This document shows, one piece after another, positions 35,413-50,400 of a stretch of DNA of 64,000 bases; position 1 is the first letter of the stretch; each line of letters starts with the position of its first letter. This stretch comes from Rhea pennata. Lineage: Eukaryota; Chordata; Aves; Rheiformes; Rheidae. The notes under the pieces are model-generated. The model had not been told where the DNA came from. It was given only the letters and a program-made list of their open reading frames with translations, and made no database searches. The DNA lies in contig NC_084666.1 in assembly GCF_028389875.1 (NCBI RefSeq), positions 32,582,308 through 32,646,307 of the forward strand, written 5' to 3'. Made by a program: the position numbers and the translations under genes.

Positions 35413-38400
35413 GTTAAAAAAAAAAAAAAGGCAAACCTAACTCAAACCAGTGTATTCTTCATCTTCCCTTCTCATATAGTGAAGCACAGTGCATCTGAAT
35501 ATAAGGAAGAACTTCCCTGTGAGAGTGACAGAGCACTGGACCAGGTTGTCCGGAGAGGTTGTGGAGTTTCCTTCTCCGGAGATCTTCAAGGCCCGCCTGG
35601 ATGCAACCCTGTCTAATATGCTCTAGGTGACCCTGCTGAGCAGAGGGGTTGGACTAGATGATCTCCAGAGGTCCCTTCCAACCTTACTGATTCTGTGAGT
35701 CTGTGAAGCATACAGATGCCTCTAACCTTTCCTGCTCATTTCCATGCTCCTTCTTCCTTTTGCCCTCTGACTCTTTCCAGTGGAGCTACTGTGCTTTCAT
35801 TGTGATCCAGTTCTAGTGGGTATCAGGCTGAGAACACGTTCTGCTCGATAGCTTTCTTTCAAAATGAGCAGGTCAAAGTTTGGTGAAAGGCTGCCACTAG
35901 TTTTTAGAAGCCAGAGCAGATTTATTTTTCATGCTTAAATTCTAGCTTCACAGGTTTTGTACAATATCTTAAACTTCACTTACAGTACAAGTTCAGCCCT
36001 CCTGTAAGTTGGTAGAATAGTGTCGTAAAACCTGAATGTAGTACTTTGACCATCTCCTTATATATACATTAGATGTCTGTCCCTGCCCTCCCAAATTTGG
36101 AAAAAAAAAAAAAAAAAAACAGCATTACCTTATTGAGGACAGGCTTTGTGGAGAGAACATCATAGATACTTGGTAATGAGATATTCTGAAATAAAATAGT
36201 GCGCTGATGTTAGTGGACATTACCTAGCTCTGTGTGTAAATGCTGAGAACCACAACTTTTCTGATGTCTCATTTAGGTAATAAGATAAAGCTTTAGGAAT
36301 ATCTTGGTATCTTCTGATCTTGAGACAGAAGAACGTGGGTTGAAAAAAAAAACCCGAGCAGGCTAAATCTCACTATAGCATGTGAAACTTGAGTTTCAGA
36401 GTCTGTTGCCTGTTAGTTGTTGAATTTCACTAGCAATAAAACAGTTCAGGAAACACTGGTATTTCTCAAGTTGTCTTCAGGTTTATCACTCTATATATGC
36501 TGCAGAAGAAAACACTTCTAGAAAACCTGTATTTGAATAAAGTAAAGCAGTGAAAAGCCTCAAGCTATGGAAGGGGAAAGCGTAGAACTAGAAAACATCC
36601 GTGCAAAAAGCCAGCTGGTACTCTACTATACAGAAGTGTAGACAATTGTCACAAAAACATTAACTGCTTTTGTCATTACAGCTCAGATTGCAAATGCCCT
36701 GATTATCCCTGGCTGTGTTAGATCACTTCTATGATGTAACCTGAGTTAAGCATTTCAAAACAGCAAGATCAAGTATTCAGAGGATGTTTACCTCTTGCTG
36801 TGTCTGGTTCAGGCACTTCATTGCAGGTGTTCTACGATTATCCAAGATTAGTGGAGGCTTCCAGCGGTCATAGTTTGTTTCTACCACATACCATGTGCCT
36901 TTCTTGATATCAAGGCTGAAAGAGATATACATGAGTTTGTGTTTCACTTACCTAAGTAAATACTCTATGAAACTAACTTTTTTAGGCCTATTATAGGTAT
37001 ATTTCAGTGATATTAAAAAACTGAATTATTGCACAAGAGAAGTCACAAGAGACACAGGGCACAATCATCAGTGGAACCTGACCTCTTCTGGAAGAGTCTA
37101 GTCAGGTGAAACATACTTACTCCCAGATATCCAGAGTAGCTGTTCTAGAACGAGTTATCACACAGCCTTCTCCGGAATTTTTTCCGCCCAATATAAAGTA
37201 AGCTGGAGCCAACAGTCTTGTTTTTGACAATTTGTCTTTTGCATCCTGGTAACTGCAGATAACAATCAAGTTTTAGACTATTAAATGCTATAAATGGTTC
37301 AAATACTGAAGAACTAGTTTCAGACACAGGAAAAAAATTGGGTAGTTAAACCTTTCTTCCCCCTTCAGACATGTACACAAAGGCTGTATCATAATGAAAG
37401 AACACATTTCAGCAAAGCTTCTCCACTCAGTTTGTACTTAAAGTAGGGTTGTCAACAGGTGTTCCTTGCACACTTTTTCTTTTTAAACATGAGAAACAGG
37501 AATAAAATTATGATGTACTCTAGCAATGTGACATTCCACCTAATTCATTTACTCTATCAGAGCTTTATTTCTGATTACTTCCTACTCTATACTACTAACT
37601 GTTGGATATGCTAGATGTAGAATACTTTTATGTCTTCAGATGCTAGTAGTGTCATTAAAAAAAAAAAAAAACTGAGGATTTTTAAAGGAAATCACATGTC
37701 ATGTTTCCCCTTCCCCACTGCTGACATGAAGGATCAGCAAAGACAGGAATTATTTAATGTTAAGACCAAGAGAAAAATACTTGTATCATTAGATACTTAA
37801 TATGAGACATCTACCTACAATATTCATGCCAGTCAGGAACAAAACAAGTCAAAACAGTGAAATATGTGGGTGGGGGGGAGAGGGGAAGTACAATACCTTG
37901 TAGCGTTCTCTAGTACTGTTCTGGTAAGAAAGCCCATCCACACACCATCTCTTCTACCAAGAAACCATTCAAATATTCCTGCAAAATACCACTGGTTATA
38001 ATATTTTCTTTTCATAAGCTTCTGTCATGTAAAGAAATGAGCATAACTCACCAATATAACCACCATCAAGGCTGAAACGCTCATTCATTGTTAGCGTGAA
38101 TGTGTCCTGAAAAGTATTAAACATATCAACCCTTATCCATTGCCAGCATTAGAATCAGTAATAAACAAAGGCAACATTTTAACTTACATGCCAATCCTGC
38201 TTTGCGTTCATTAGATTACTAGCCTTTGAGTAAGGGGCTGCAAGAAAAAGCCTACACCAAGAACCAGTTTGTTAATCTCTGGGTAAATAGAAATGATAGT
38301 TTACAGTTTCTTCCCTTACACAGCAATCTAATAATCTATGGGTTTATGCTAGCAAGTCAAGCCTACAGTGATTTTTCTTTTGGACTTTGTTACATCACTG

Positions 38401-41400
38401 AATTACAAGTTTCTCAGACCCCTAAAAACTAGTCCAATTTGAAGATGAATTCTTAAGTTCTATTTAAGTAAATTCTGATATGTTAATGCTGTTCGGATGA
38501 GCGTACAGCCATATACGATTTGAATTTTATGTTGCAAGTAGTGCACATTAAACTCTAATCTCAATCTTGTCTAACTAGAGGGTTTGCCCATGTCCTCCTC
38601 TGTGGCATGCAGCTATACTGGATCATTTTCAAGATGGAGTCTCGTCAATTTATTGGGAGCAGAAAACAAAACCGGAGTTTATGCCAGAAATTAACTCTAT
38701 TATGAAAAGTGTCAACAGTGAGCACATAGAGAAGATAGAGCTGCGTTAAGTTGCGGCACCTGGTACAGTTCTGTACGTTAGTTTTTAAGGTCTAGATAAA
38801 ATCTAAATTTAAAGTGCCTAAAAATCAATTATCTCTATCTTGGAAAAGGAGGTCTACATTATATTTAAAACAGCACTCAAGTGTGCAGTTTCTACCCTGG
38901 GAACACAGCAATTTCCTTGTATTTGCTAGCAAGAAATACCAACCACTTGAGGAAACATTTGTTTTGTATTCACTACTACTGTTTGTCCATTTAGAATGCA
39001 ATGTTTTTGAAGTGCTCTTTAAGAATGAAATAAATTCATAAACTAAATGAAATGGCTGTTTGAACAATTTCCTTTTATAAGAAACAGTGCAGCACTTTTT
39101 TCTTCTACCTTTCTTCAAATATCTGTATTATGTATTGGAACAATTAAGAGCTCAGGACAAAAGATTAAAGGAAGACAGTTTATATCTTAAAGGAAAGTCT
39201 GAAACATTATTAATTCATTGACAAAAAACCTTTCATACTTACTGGTTTGACTCCAGACACCATGCCAATATATCCTGCAAAATTTGTAGACTTAAATACT
39301 GTTTTGTTATTTCTCTGGAAGTCCAGGTTTACCACTATAGGCTTCAGTTCCCGAGTTACAGTCCAGGAATTATTTTTAACATCCCACCTGCAGAAGATGG
39401 CACAGTGTTTGAAACTACTCCAACCCATAGCTTTTAACATTTCCAACCACAAAATACCTATTTCCTGTGTGTGATGCCTGTCCTTTGATCTCACTCGCTC
39501 AGAATCCCAAAACCCACCACCACCAGGTAGTTACCTAAACAACATAAGCAAGGACCAGCTAGGAAGTCTTAATGCATATGCAGTCTATGAAAAGAAAGTT
39601 TTGTGCAAACCAACAGCACAAACACTATTTGGAATTAAAAGGCACCAACGGAGTATCTGGCTTATTTTGGAAACACACAGCTTTATTCTGCTCCTACTGG
39701 CAAGCGGAGGCAGCTAGAGGTGCGGCTTCAGTCACTGAACTACTGATTCTTGAGAGTGTGTGTAGTCTGTACTGGCTGACCCAGCCACATCAAATTCTTA
39801 TTTTTCAAAGGGAGAGGACAGAAACACATCTCATTGTATTTGTTTGTACTTAAGGGAAGACCCAATTCTAGTTTGTAAGGTACTTTTTCTGCAGAGTGTG
39901 TATTTGAGGAGACGCTGAAGAACACTTTATTAGGTAAATAAATTCTCTGGAAATAAAATTCTAGGAACAACTTTGGAAAATTGTTTCAATTTTCAGGGAA
40001 CATGTCCCCAGTCTTTCTGACAAAAGGGAAGCAGTTCAACACACAGCTAATCAAGGGATAGATTGAGTCACAGTTGTCCATATTTGAGTTTTTGTTAGGC
40101 AAATGAGAATTTTAATGAAGTCGAACATTTATATTCCAACTGGGCGTTAAGAATCATCTGGGTAAGCGATGTTACAAAATACACTGGGATAATAAAAGCA
40201 GAAAACTGAAATACCCAATTATGAGGCATGAACTGAGAGCACTAAAAGAGAATCTAGTACTAATCAAAAAATTGCAGAGTATTCAAAGGAAGATTAAGTA
40301 AAGACAAATACAGTGTCATATCTAAATAAATGACAATGCTAGATCAAGGGAATACAAACCACTGGCTTCAGAGGAGAAGTAATTAATGATGGAAGATTTC
40401 TGTAGAGCATAAAGTAACTATCTGAGAAAAGCACTGTACACCAAAATTGGTACTTCTGTCTCATCACTTAAGAAGGTATATTGAGCCTTTGAGTTAAGGT
40501 CACGTAGACTGTTCTTTGCTACAAAAATTCTAGACAAATTTAATTGTAGCCGGAAAAGCACTAACAGTTAACATAACTGCTTTCCAAAGTCATTCCTGAA
40601 AAATGCAAAGCAGTATGACATGGTATCAGCAGAAAAACCTTTTGCTTATTCTAACACTTTTTGCAGTATACAGCGCAGAACTGCTTGTTAGTTTTCAACA
40701 ACATCCAATTCATCATTTAGTCTCAAAGAAAGTATATATATAAATTAGAAGTTCAACTGTCTCTCTCTCTCTCAAAAAAAAATCCCCCCACCCCAAAAAA
40801 ATCAACAAACAAATGTAACCCACCTAACAGACACTGTCTTAGGCACTTACCCAAGAAAGAGTCCAAAATCCAAGTTTCTGGCATGGTACAGCTTCCCTGT
40901 ATTAAAACAAATAATAATAATTACACATATATATAAAGTTTTGTAAAGAAAGGGACATAAGTTTCAGCTTAGGAAAATAATCATATATGTAGTAAAAATA
41001 CCATTGTATAGACTTCTTTTGTATAAAGATAAAAAAAAGCAGCTTTTTTCTTTCTATGAAATATATGTTTTGCTATAATTGAAATCAAACAATCTCTTAA
41101 ATTGCTGTCCAGCTCAGCATAAAATGCTTTTCATATCAACTTAATACATTGATAATAAATCTAGGTTTCTATTTTTAAAAATGAACCTTCTGTAAGGTTC
41201 CCTCTGAGAATCCTTCTGAAGTTTCCTCCATTGGAACAGGTGCAGACAAGGGCTGCTAAAGCAGTTACGAGAATGGAGGGTCTGTTTTAAGAAAGGAGAT
41301 TAGTTTTCTCTAGGATGACACATTTGCCACAGTTAGAAACTAGATGCAAAATGGACTGCACTGGAATCACGCTCAACACTGAAAAAACATCAGATGTTTG

Positions 41401-44400
41401 GCTGGTGTTTCTTTTTCATAGAAAGGCAAATGCCATATTGTAAAAAGATATCCCTTTCTTTGTAGATACCTTTTTCTTCTTTAAACCTAAAACACGCGCC
41501 ATCTCTTAGTCCCTCTCAAGGTACACCTTTTCATTATCATTGCTTTCAGTTTCCTTTACTAGACCTGCTTTCTTGCAGTTAAAGTTGTATTCTGTAATTG
41601 AGGTGGACCTTTCCCTACACAGGACAAAAGCAGAAAGACTATTCTGGTATGCATTACCTGTTTTATCTTCTGCCACTATTGAAGTGCAAACAGTAAAAAT
41701 TTCATAGAAGATGTTAAAAATAACAATTTCCCCTAGAACAAAAAGAGACAAAGTTCAAGGAATTGATTTTTTTTGTAAATACAGAACAATAATTATAAAA
41801 AAAGACTACTGCAAGACACATCATTCTATATTTCTCTTCAGAATTTCTATTTGGATCTCATTTGATCTGTGAAATGACAAAAAGGTAAACAAAAGAATCA
41901 ATCTCTTGGCCTTCTGCCTTACTATACAGAAAACTGACAGTTCTTACAATTTCCTTCTCCAGAAGCTTCAAAGTGTCTTCGAAGTATACAAACTTTAAAG
42001 ATTTACTTTAAAGAAATAATTTATACACAAGTTGCTACAAGCACCTGTATTTCCTTGTGAGAGCTTTTGACTAAGCAGTGTATGTACTGCATATAGTGGA
42101 AGAAAACGAAAGAGGAAGAAACAGGCCTGTGGACCTTCTCTGTCTAGAATCTGGAAGAAATCAGGGTCTAATACTTGCTTGGAACTTCATTTCTTTTGTG
42201 GAAGAGAAGGGAAGGAAGATGTGGCAAGGATCATGGGGGAAAGAAAGCATGGTTTATATTATGCTAATGAAGCATTGAAAAACATTACCCAAAGGAATTC
42301 CAGATGCATTTGCAATCCCTTGGAGTTCTTCATTGAAAGGATAAGGAAATGTGGAAGTCAGATGAGCCTGAAAGCAAAAATTTCGTATGTTGTCTGTGTA
42401 AATGAATACAATTTATTCATTTGTTTATTTAACTTTCCAATAGAGGCATCCTCATTAGCACTACAAAACTATATTTAAGTCCTCTACAATTATAGAAGTT
42501 GAGGACATTTCTACAGTACTTGAAAGAAAAGTAGGTATTTAAGGACAGTAAAGCTATTATTAATCAAAATATTGACATGTGAGCAATGAAGATTAGTGCA
42601 GTATCTAGTTAATGTTAGCAGCAAAAAGACCCTTAACATGTAAGAGCTCAACTGAGACAGAGCTTGAGGCTATTGGTGTTGAAGAGAATCCTTATCTTTC
42701 ACAAACTGTCTTGACTTCCTGTATATGCCACCTTTATGTCACTCACTCTCAGGCACACAGTCATACTGCAGCAAGCTGAATGATGGGTGGCCAGCGTGAC
42801 CTAAGGCTGCTATAAACTGAGATGACAGCAGATCTGACCATATACAGTCTCTAGCACTCTTCTTTTTTCCCCTGTTCTGATCCTGTGCCAAAGCCTATTT
42901 TAATCAGATTGAATTCTTCCTCAAAATCAAGTGTAATCAACATTGACTCTGGATTCAGACATTTATTGCCGTTTTCAAAACCTGATTTGATTCTACTGAT
43001 TAAAAGGAGCTCACCATAGCAACAGCATCCCAGCCAAGTGCGTACTAGAGAGACCAGGCATTTATGCTATTGAAAATGGCTTAATGTGACTAATCCAAAC
43101 TTGAGAAATTCTTAAGAAAAATTAAAGGAGGAAAGGACACAGGTGTTTTAGGTTTGATGGCTTCAGTATAATTTAACTCTTCAAACTAACATTTTTTTCC
43201 TCAAGAATCTAACAGAAAGAATTATTGCATGTAAGTTTTTTAATTAGCCAAATTCAGTAACGTTCTGGTAGTTAGAGAATAAAGTAGTAAAATATTTAAG
43301 CTGACAATACTTACTATTTTGTGATCCACTATGTCAACAATTTTGCCACTAGGGAAGAACGTATTTGCTATATCCTTAATATTCTGGACTACGGTCTTCA
43401 ACTAAAAAGAACAAGGAATTTTACTGAATATAAAATCTTGATCTTAAGAATTATTAGAATACTTTTCAACACAATGTTGTGTTGAAAAACATTTATGAGA
43501 TGTGCTAAGTATAGTATTAACGCTGAGAAAAGCATCCCCAATTTCCATAATCATTTAAGAATTCAGCCATGGAATAGTCACTCTTCAACCTTTATTTAAA
43601 TGACCATGTAAATCAGCTCTTGTATCTCCCTTTATTAGAGACAGAGAATTATAGGAAAAAGCCATTCTTGTCCTCTGCTCCTATGATCACATCTATGGAT
43701 AATATTCTGCATTTTTCCATCTTTAAAAATATCATTTAATTAAAAGCTCTTTGCTTAAACATCAATGTTCACAAAGCCAAAAATACTAGATAAGCTTCTT
43801 AGAAAAGTATACCAGGAAGAGCTTTTGGTTTGCAAAATGTGAATTGCAACAAATGCCACTCCATCTGATTTAACTCAGCTCATGAGAGATAAGACCCTTC
43901 AAAATTGTACGTGCAACCTGATGCTTCTGAAGCCCATTGTTTTAATCTAGACTTTTAAAATAAATATAATTGTGTAAGTAGAATTAGTCTAGCTTTCAGA
44001 GTTGAAAGATCAAAGTCAGCAGCGTTATACTAAAAAATGGCCTATTTGGGGAAATCAAGCATTATTAAAATGAATTTTAAGCAACCTTCAAAAGAATGGT
44101 TGTTTTAAATAAGCTGAAAGACTTGAGCAGTTAAAAAAAAAGTTTCTCTTGTGTAACAAATTTATTGTGGTCTATCAGGCCATAGAGAGAGTCATTCCCA
44201 GCAAAACCCCAGTGCCACAACCAATGCTCTTTAAAAGGCAGTAAGTTCTTCATTCTTCCTCTGCTGTTTCGTCACCTCAGTCACTGTTTCCAGATTAACA
44301 GCCGGGCAGAGGAGAAAGGATGATGCCTCAGATTCACTTCAGTTTAAAGACTTATTTTGGTGTACTCCTCTCACATCATTCTGTATTACTTTGTAAATAA

Positions 44401-47400
44401 ATACATTTCATAAATGAAAATCTGCTTTACGGTGCACAATTTTTTATTCCTGTGTCCCAACTATCAGTGCCCCTGCACTTGATCCTGCTAGCTTAAGTGT
44501 TGCACAGAAAGATCTTTATCCAAGCAATTATCTTATTCTAAAACCATATAAAAAAAGAAAAAGAAACGAGAAATACTAACCCTTTCTTAATAAAGTTTCA
44601 TCTCAGATACTCCTTCTAAACCTTTTCCATAATAAAAGACTAAATGCTAGTTTTATATATGCTAAGCTTAAAAGTAACCTCTGCATTTCATACCTCTGTC
44701 TTTTTGTCATGTATCAACTTATCCCATCTTTTGCTAGGAGGTAAATCAAGATTTATGACATATGTGGGAACATGCCCTTGGAACCTGAAAGATAAGTGCC
44801 ACAGTTTAAATTTAAAGAAGGCTTTGAAAAATGCATAATTTTGACAAAATTAAGTGCTTTTGTTTTGTAATCTGTAGTTTCTAGATCTGTAACATGAACA
44901 AATCATAACAAAAATCTTAAACAGCTCATACTTCTAAATCACAACATTTTTTGTAAATTGTTAAGAGAAGTCTAATCAGATTACTTACGTTGGTCCTGAA
45001 GGAGGGTATGTTTTAGTTCTGCAGTCTTCTCCATACTGTGGAGACAGTTAAGTGTTACTATTTACCTTCTTTATTAAAGCACTTAATATTCTAGCAGACT
45101 TAGCTTCAAATTAAACCTTTAGGACTAGTCAGCTAATTCAGTTCATGGTAATTTGATACTAAAGGGAAAGTCTAGCAAACTTGAGAAGGGGAGCAGAGGA
45201 AAATAAAAGAGGTAGTGGACAAATACCATCTGCCCTACGCTGTCATACAGAACTTCAGCTAACTTATCCAACGTAGTCCAAGAAAAGCCTACTTTTATTC
45301 AGTGTGGCTCAGTTAAACACCAGACTGACACATGAATAAAGAAGAGCACTTGAAGAATATTTTCTTCAGAAAACCTCAGTAACATTTAATTTTGGTACAG
45401 ACCAGTCTGTTCTATTCAATGCATGATCTCATTTCGTTACATCATTCATGAGGTGGATTGAGAACTGGCTGAAAGGCAGAGCTCACAGGGTCGTCATTGG
45501 TGACACGGAGTCTAGATGGAGGCCTGTGGCTAGTGGCATCCCCCAGGGTTTAGTACTGGGTCCCATCCTGTTCAGCTTCTTCATCAATGACCTGGCTGAG
45601 GGAGCAGAGTGCCTCCTCAGCAAGTTTGCTGATGATACCAAGCTGGGAGGAGCAGCTGACACACCTGAGGGCTGTGCTGCCTTTCAGAGAGACCTGGACA
45701 GGCTGGAGAGCTGGGCAGAGAGGAACCTCATGAGGTTCAACAAGGGCAAGTGCAGAGTCCTGCACCTAGGGAGGAATAACCCCAGGCACCAGTACAAGCT
45801 GGGGGCTGACCTTCTGGAGAGCAGCTCTGCAGAGAAGGACCTGGGAGTGCTGGTGGATGACAAGTTGACCATGAGCCAGCAATGTGCCCTTGTGGGCAAG
45901 AAAGCCAATGGTCTCCTGGGGTGCATTGGGAAGAGTGCTGCCAGCAGGTCGAGGGAGGTGATCCTGCCCCTCTACTCAGCCCTGAGGAGGCCTCATCTCG
46001 AGTCCTGTGTCCAGCTCTGGGCTCCACAGGACGAGAGAGACATGGAGCTACTGGAGAGAGTCCAGCATAGGGCTACAAAGATGATCAGAGGGCTGGAGCA
46101 CCTGCCCTATGAGGAATGGCTGCGAGAGCTGGGCCTCTTCAGCCTGGGGAAGACAAGACTGAGGGGGGATCTTATCAATGTGGACAAGTACCTGAAGGGA
46201 GGGTGTCAAGGGGACGGGGACAAAATCTTTTCAGTTGTCCCGTGTGACAGGACAAGAAGCAATGGGCAGAAACTGAAGCACAGGCAGTTCTGCCTGACCG
46301 TGAGGGGGAATTTCTTCCCTGTGAGAGTGACGGAGCACTGGACCAGGTTGCCCAAAGAGGTTGTGGAGTCTCCTTCTCTGGAGATCTTCAAGGCCCACCT
46401 GGATGCAACCCTGTCTAACAGACTGTAGGTGCCCCTGCTGAGCAGGGAGGTTGGACTAGATGATCTCCAGAGGTCCCTTCCAACCTTACTGATTCTATGA
46501 TTCATAATTACATTCAGTACGAAGCTTAATTTTATAGTTGGGACAGAGAAAGTACATGAACTTTCATGCAAATTACTTAACCATGGGCATGACCTATACA
46601 ATAAAACTTTTTGCTTCCTATGGAAAAGTGCTGCCAAACTGGTGCTAAGTACAATTACAGCCACATTTCAGAAATATAACTAAAAACTAGTTAGCTTCAT
46701 TCCTGTAAACATGGCTAATTACAAATGAAAGTTTGAGAACTATATTCAGATGTACTCAAAGCGAATGTAAGGTGTTTCCCTCCCCAGTTACATACAACAT
46801 GTACACACACCTTCATTCATATGCATATGCATATTCATATATACAGGCCCCAGTCATTATAGCATGTTTTGCACAATCGAATACAAGCAGATGCATATTA
46901 GTTGCACATGTTCTTCAAGTCAGTTGGGAGCAGACCTGATCTGGTCTGAAACCATTTAGGCACATTAGCAAGCTCTGCAAAGGCAGTACATCCTCTCCCT
47001 CCCTGAACTACTACTCGACTAGGCAGTTCTGCACCAACGCAGCTACCAGCCCTGGAGGCGGGAGCCAGCAGGCTAGCTCCTCGCTATCGCTGCTGCTGCT
47101 GCTGTTCTGGGCCTGCACGTGGACAATCCCATCCTTTTCTTGCTATTTCACTCTATAGCTTCAGCTTTAAAGAACCTGACTGATTTGCCAATCCAACTTT
47201 TCTGGGCTTTATTCAGCTAACTATGCATCTCAGAATGTACAAAATGAACGTACATTTGCTACTCTGTAAGTACACACAAAAGCTCCCAAGGCACAAATAT
47301 GTGGAAGACAGAAAAAAAATAAATCATGTAGGAAAACCCTCTTTCCTCCCAGCATTATTTTAACTTGACTGTACTAATTAATTATTTCACTGGTGTATCC

Positions 47401-50400
47401 TTATAATGCATTCTGACTCTCTGGTCAGACAAGATCTCTAGCAGCTACATATCTATGATTAACAAGCTAACTAACCTCCCAGCTGTCCTTAGGCAAATCA
47501 CATTATCCACTTTTAAGGGATTAATCTAGCAAAAGCAATGTCTTGCACAATGTCGCAAACTCTTGAATACTGACATAATTTGTTACAACCAAAACCAGGA
47601 ATTTTAAGGTCAGATTTATTTTCATGCATTATTTTAGGGTTTGTATTTTGTATTATTTCCAGTGGCTGAGAGAAAGCTTGAAGCAAAGTTCAGTTTTCCT
47701 ACATATGAGATGGAAGTCTAGGACTATGCTGCTTCTTGCTAAGAATAAATGCGTTTCCTAGATTTCAGTGTAGTGCAGTTACAGCCTTGGCACAGCTGGA
47801 ACAAAAAGTCAAATTCAGAAGGCTATTTTACTTTCAAAATAAGGAAGTTAGGCAAAGACATCACAAGACAAGTAGGCAACAAGAACTAGAAGCTTCATGT
47901 GCAGCCAATAAAATACTTAACAGCCTTAATGCAACTGTTTGTGAAATTTCACAATCTGCAATACTAGAAAAACTGCAATAAGTTAGAAAAAGTGGTATCA
48001 CATGTACATCTACTGCAGTGATGGCACAATACATTCAGACATTTCAATAACAAAACATTCCAAAATATGCTTCTTGTAATAAAGTCTGTAATAAAGACTA
48101 TTGCAGAAAGTGATCCAAAACAGTTCCTTTCACATTCAGAAGAGAATCTCTTTTTAGCTGAGGAAAAAAAAAATCGAATAACCGGGCAACAAGCTGAACT
48201 TGTACAAGGTTAGTAAAAAGGCATGCACCTAAGTGATCAATTGTACATGAAAACTTTTAGGTTAAGATTGTCATGAAATAACTTTGGCATGGGTGTCTTG
48301 CTTCCTCGAAGGGTTACTATCAGTTTTCATTTTCAAAGAGTTTATATCAAACACTACTCGACTTTTCCATCAATAAAAAGCCCAGTTTGTGTGTCAGTAT
48401 CATCTGTGTGCACACAGAGCAAACGGCAATCAATCTAGAAAACTTATTTCAGAATATTTTAAGTGATATTCCTCGTGCTAAACGTTATGTCATTTCTCTT
48501 TCTTTCTCTCTTCCTCTCTCCCTTGGGATTTTCATCTTCCATTTGGAACTATTTTTATCTTCCTTGTTCTCTGCAACCTAAGCCACAAAAGAGGCAGGGA
48601 AAGGACAGTTAAAGAGTTAATGCAGAAATACAGAGTACAGAGAAAACATCCCCTCCTTACAGACCAGTAATTTTAGACTTCTCAACTATTTATACACAAA
48701 GCAAGTGAAACAAATGAATAACTCCCCAAACAACCTGAAGATATTCTCAGCATCAATTAAACTAGTTAAGTTAGCATTAAGATAGCTGAACAAAGCCAAG
48801 ATTATCAATTTCTTTAGAAACTCTAAGATACGATGGCACGGAAAGAGTAACTCAAGAAGATGTTAAAAAACCCCGGAATACCTGAAAGGTTTTTTTTATA
48901 CAAATTTCATCCAGCGACGGGCAAAAATCTGCTTACCTTTTGTGATCACTACAGACTAACTGCGAAGTTTTCCAACAAGATGAAAAGAAAGAAGAAAGAC
49001 TGCCCTAAACACTTTTTTTTTTTTTTTTTTTTTTTAACAATTTAGTTTTAGGAAGGCGAATTTTCTGCTTTGAAAGCCTAATGTAACCAAACATACAGAG
49101 ATCAATGCAGATTTGTTTTCCTAGGTCTTCAGAAAGATCACATGCACTTGCTGCTCTAGCTTTTCTCAGTTACTGCACAAAAATGACATTTGTTACTCAA
49201 GGGTTTCTTAACAGCAGCAGAAAAAATAACAGGCACTTTCTATCAACAGAATGAAATAAGCAGCTACTAAATTACTGCTGTGGTCAGCAAGATCCTCTTC
49301 TCCACAGGAGCTTGAGACTAGAAGATTAATAAATGTTGTCTGAGAGAAGCACAAGCAGCCTTCTAGCAGAAACCATCTAACTGTCCAGAGAGAATCATCT
49401 GTACTTTCAAACTCTGTAACTTCAAAATTTTTGAAATTAAAAAAAAAAAAAAAAAAAACAGTGAGAGAGCACGAGCAGAAGCTCTCTAACAGGAGGAGGT
49501 TGCCATAAATTTCCTTTTTGAATGTGCACCAACCCTGCTGTGCGGAATGCAGCTATTCTTGAGTGATTAAGTGATTCCCAACCCTTTTTTCCCTACCCTT
49601 TTATTAAAAAGCATCTTTCACAAATCCGTTGTATATTTTGATTACTTGATGCACAGCTGATTGTGGAATTTGTATGTATGTAACGATGCAAAAATGGATG
49701 TGTGGCAGCATAAAACCAAAACCTTAAAAGAAAGAAAGCTCTATGAAGGAGAAAAACAATGTCATATGTGGAAAGAAAAAATAATAAGCAAAACATGGAA
49801 GTAATGCAGAAGAGTTATGCTATGGTACGCATGTAAGTGGAGCAGAATAGGAACAGAGTAGCTAAACAAACTGTCAAGCTGAATTGCTACCTGGAAAAAA
49901 ACCCAATTAATAACAGTTACTGTGCACTACATAACTGCCTATTAACATAATAAAGAGAAATAATGCACAGATCAAGGACTGCTGAGCAAGTATTTTAAAA
50001 ATCAGCCTGAATTCATTAACATAAAGTAAGTTGAACTTCCAGTCTAAACAATGCCAGCTACAAGACTTTATTACTCCTAAAAGTACTTTTGAGGTAGACA
50101 GCATCAAGCAGCCTTCTCTAATACTCAACACAAGTGTTCCTTTTCTCCATCTTTTAAATAAAATACAACATTATCTTTTTTTATGAAATAAGACTGTATG
50201 ATTTAAGAGCATGGTATTCAATTTTTTTAAAACAAAACAGTCTGTCACATTCTGTATCTTTCGGTCTGCAAATTCTCCACCCGAGACAGCTCCCTCTCTC
50301 CCCCTGCGCTTGCAGGCCGCGCCGGCGCAGCGCTCTGCCACACCGCGCTAGCCCGGCCGGCGTTCACCGCCGGAACCCAGGCACGACGAGCGCTCCGGCA

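Noticed and set aside
45550-46664. Minus-strand frames of 71-152 codons and a second plus-strand frame opposite the CR1 copy
   Set aside because: These are shadows of the CR1 reverse transcriptase coding strand.
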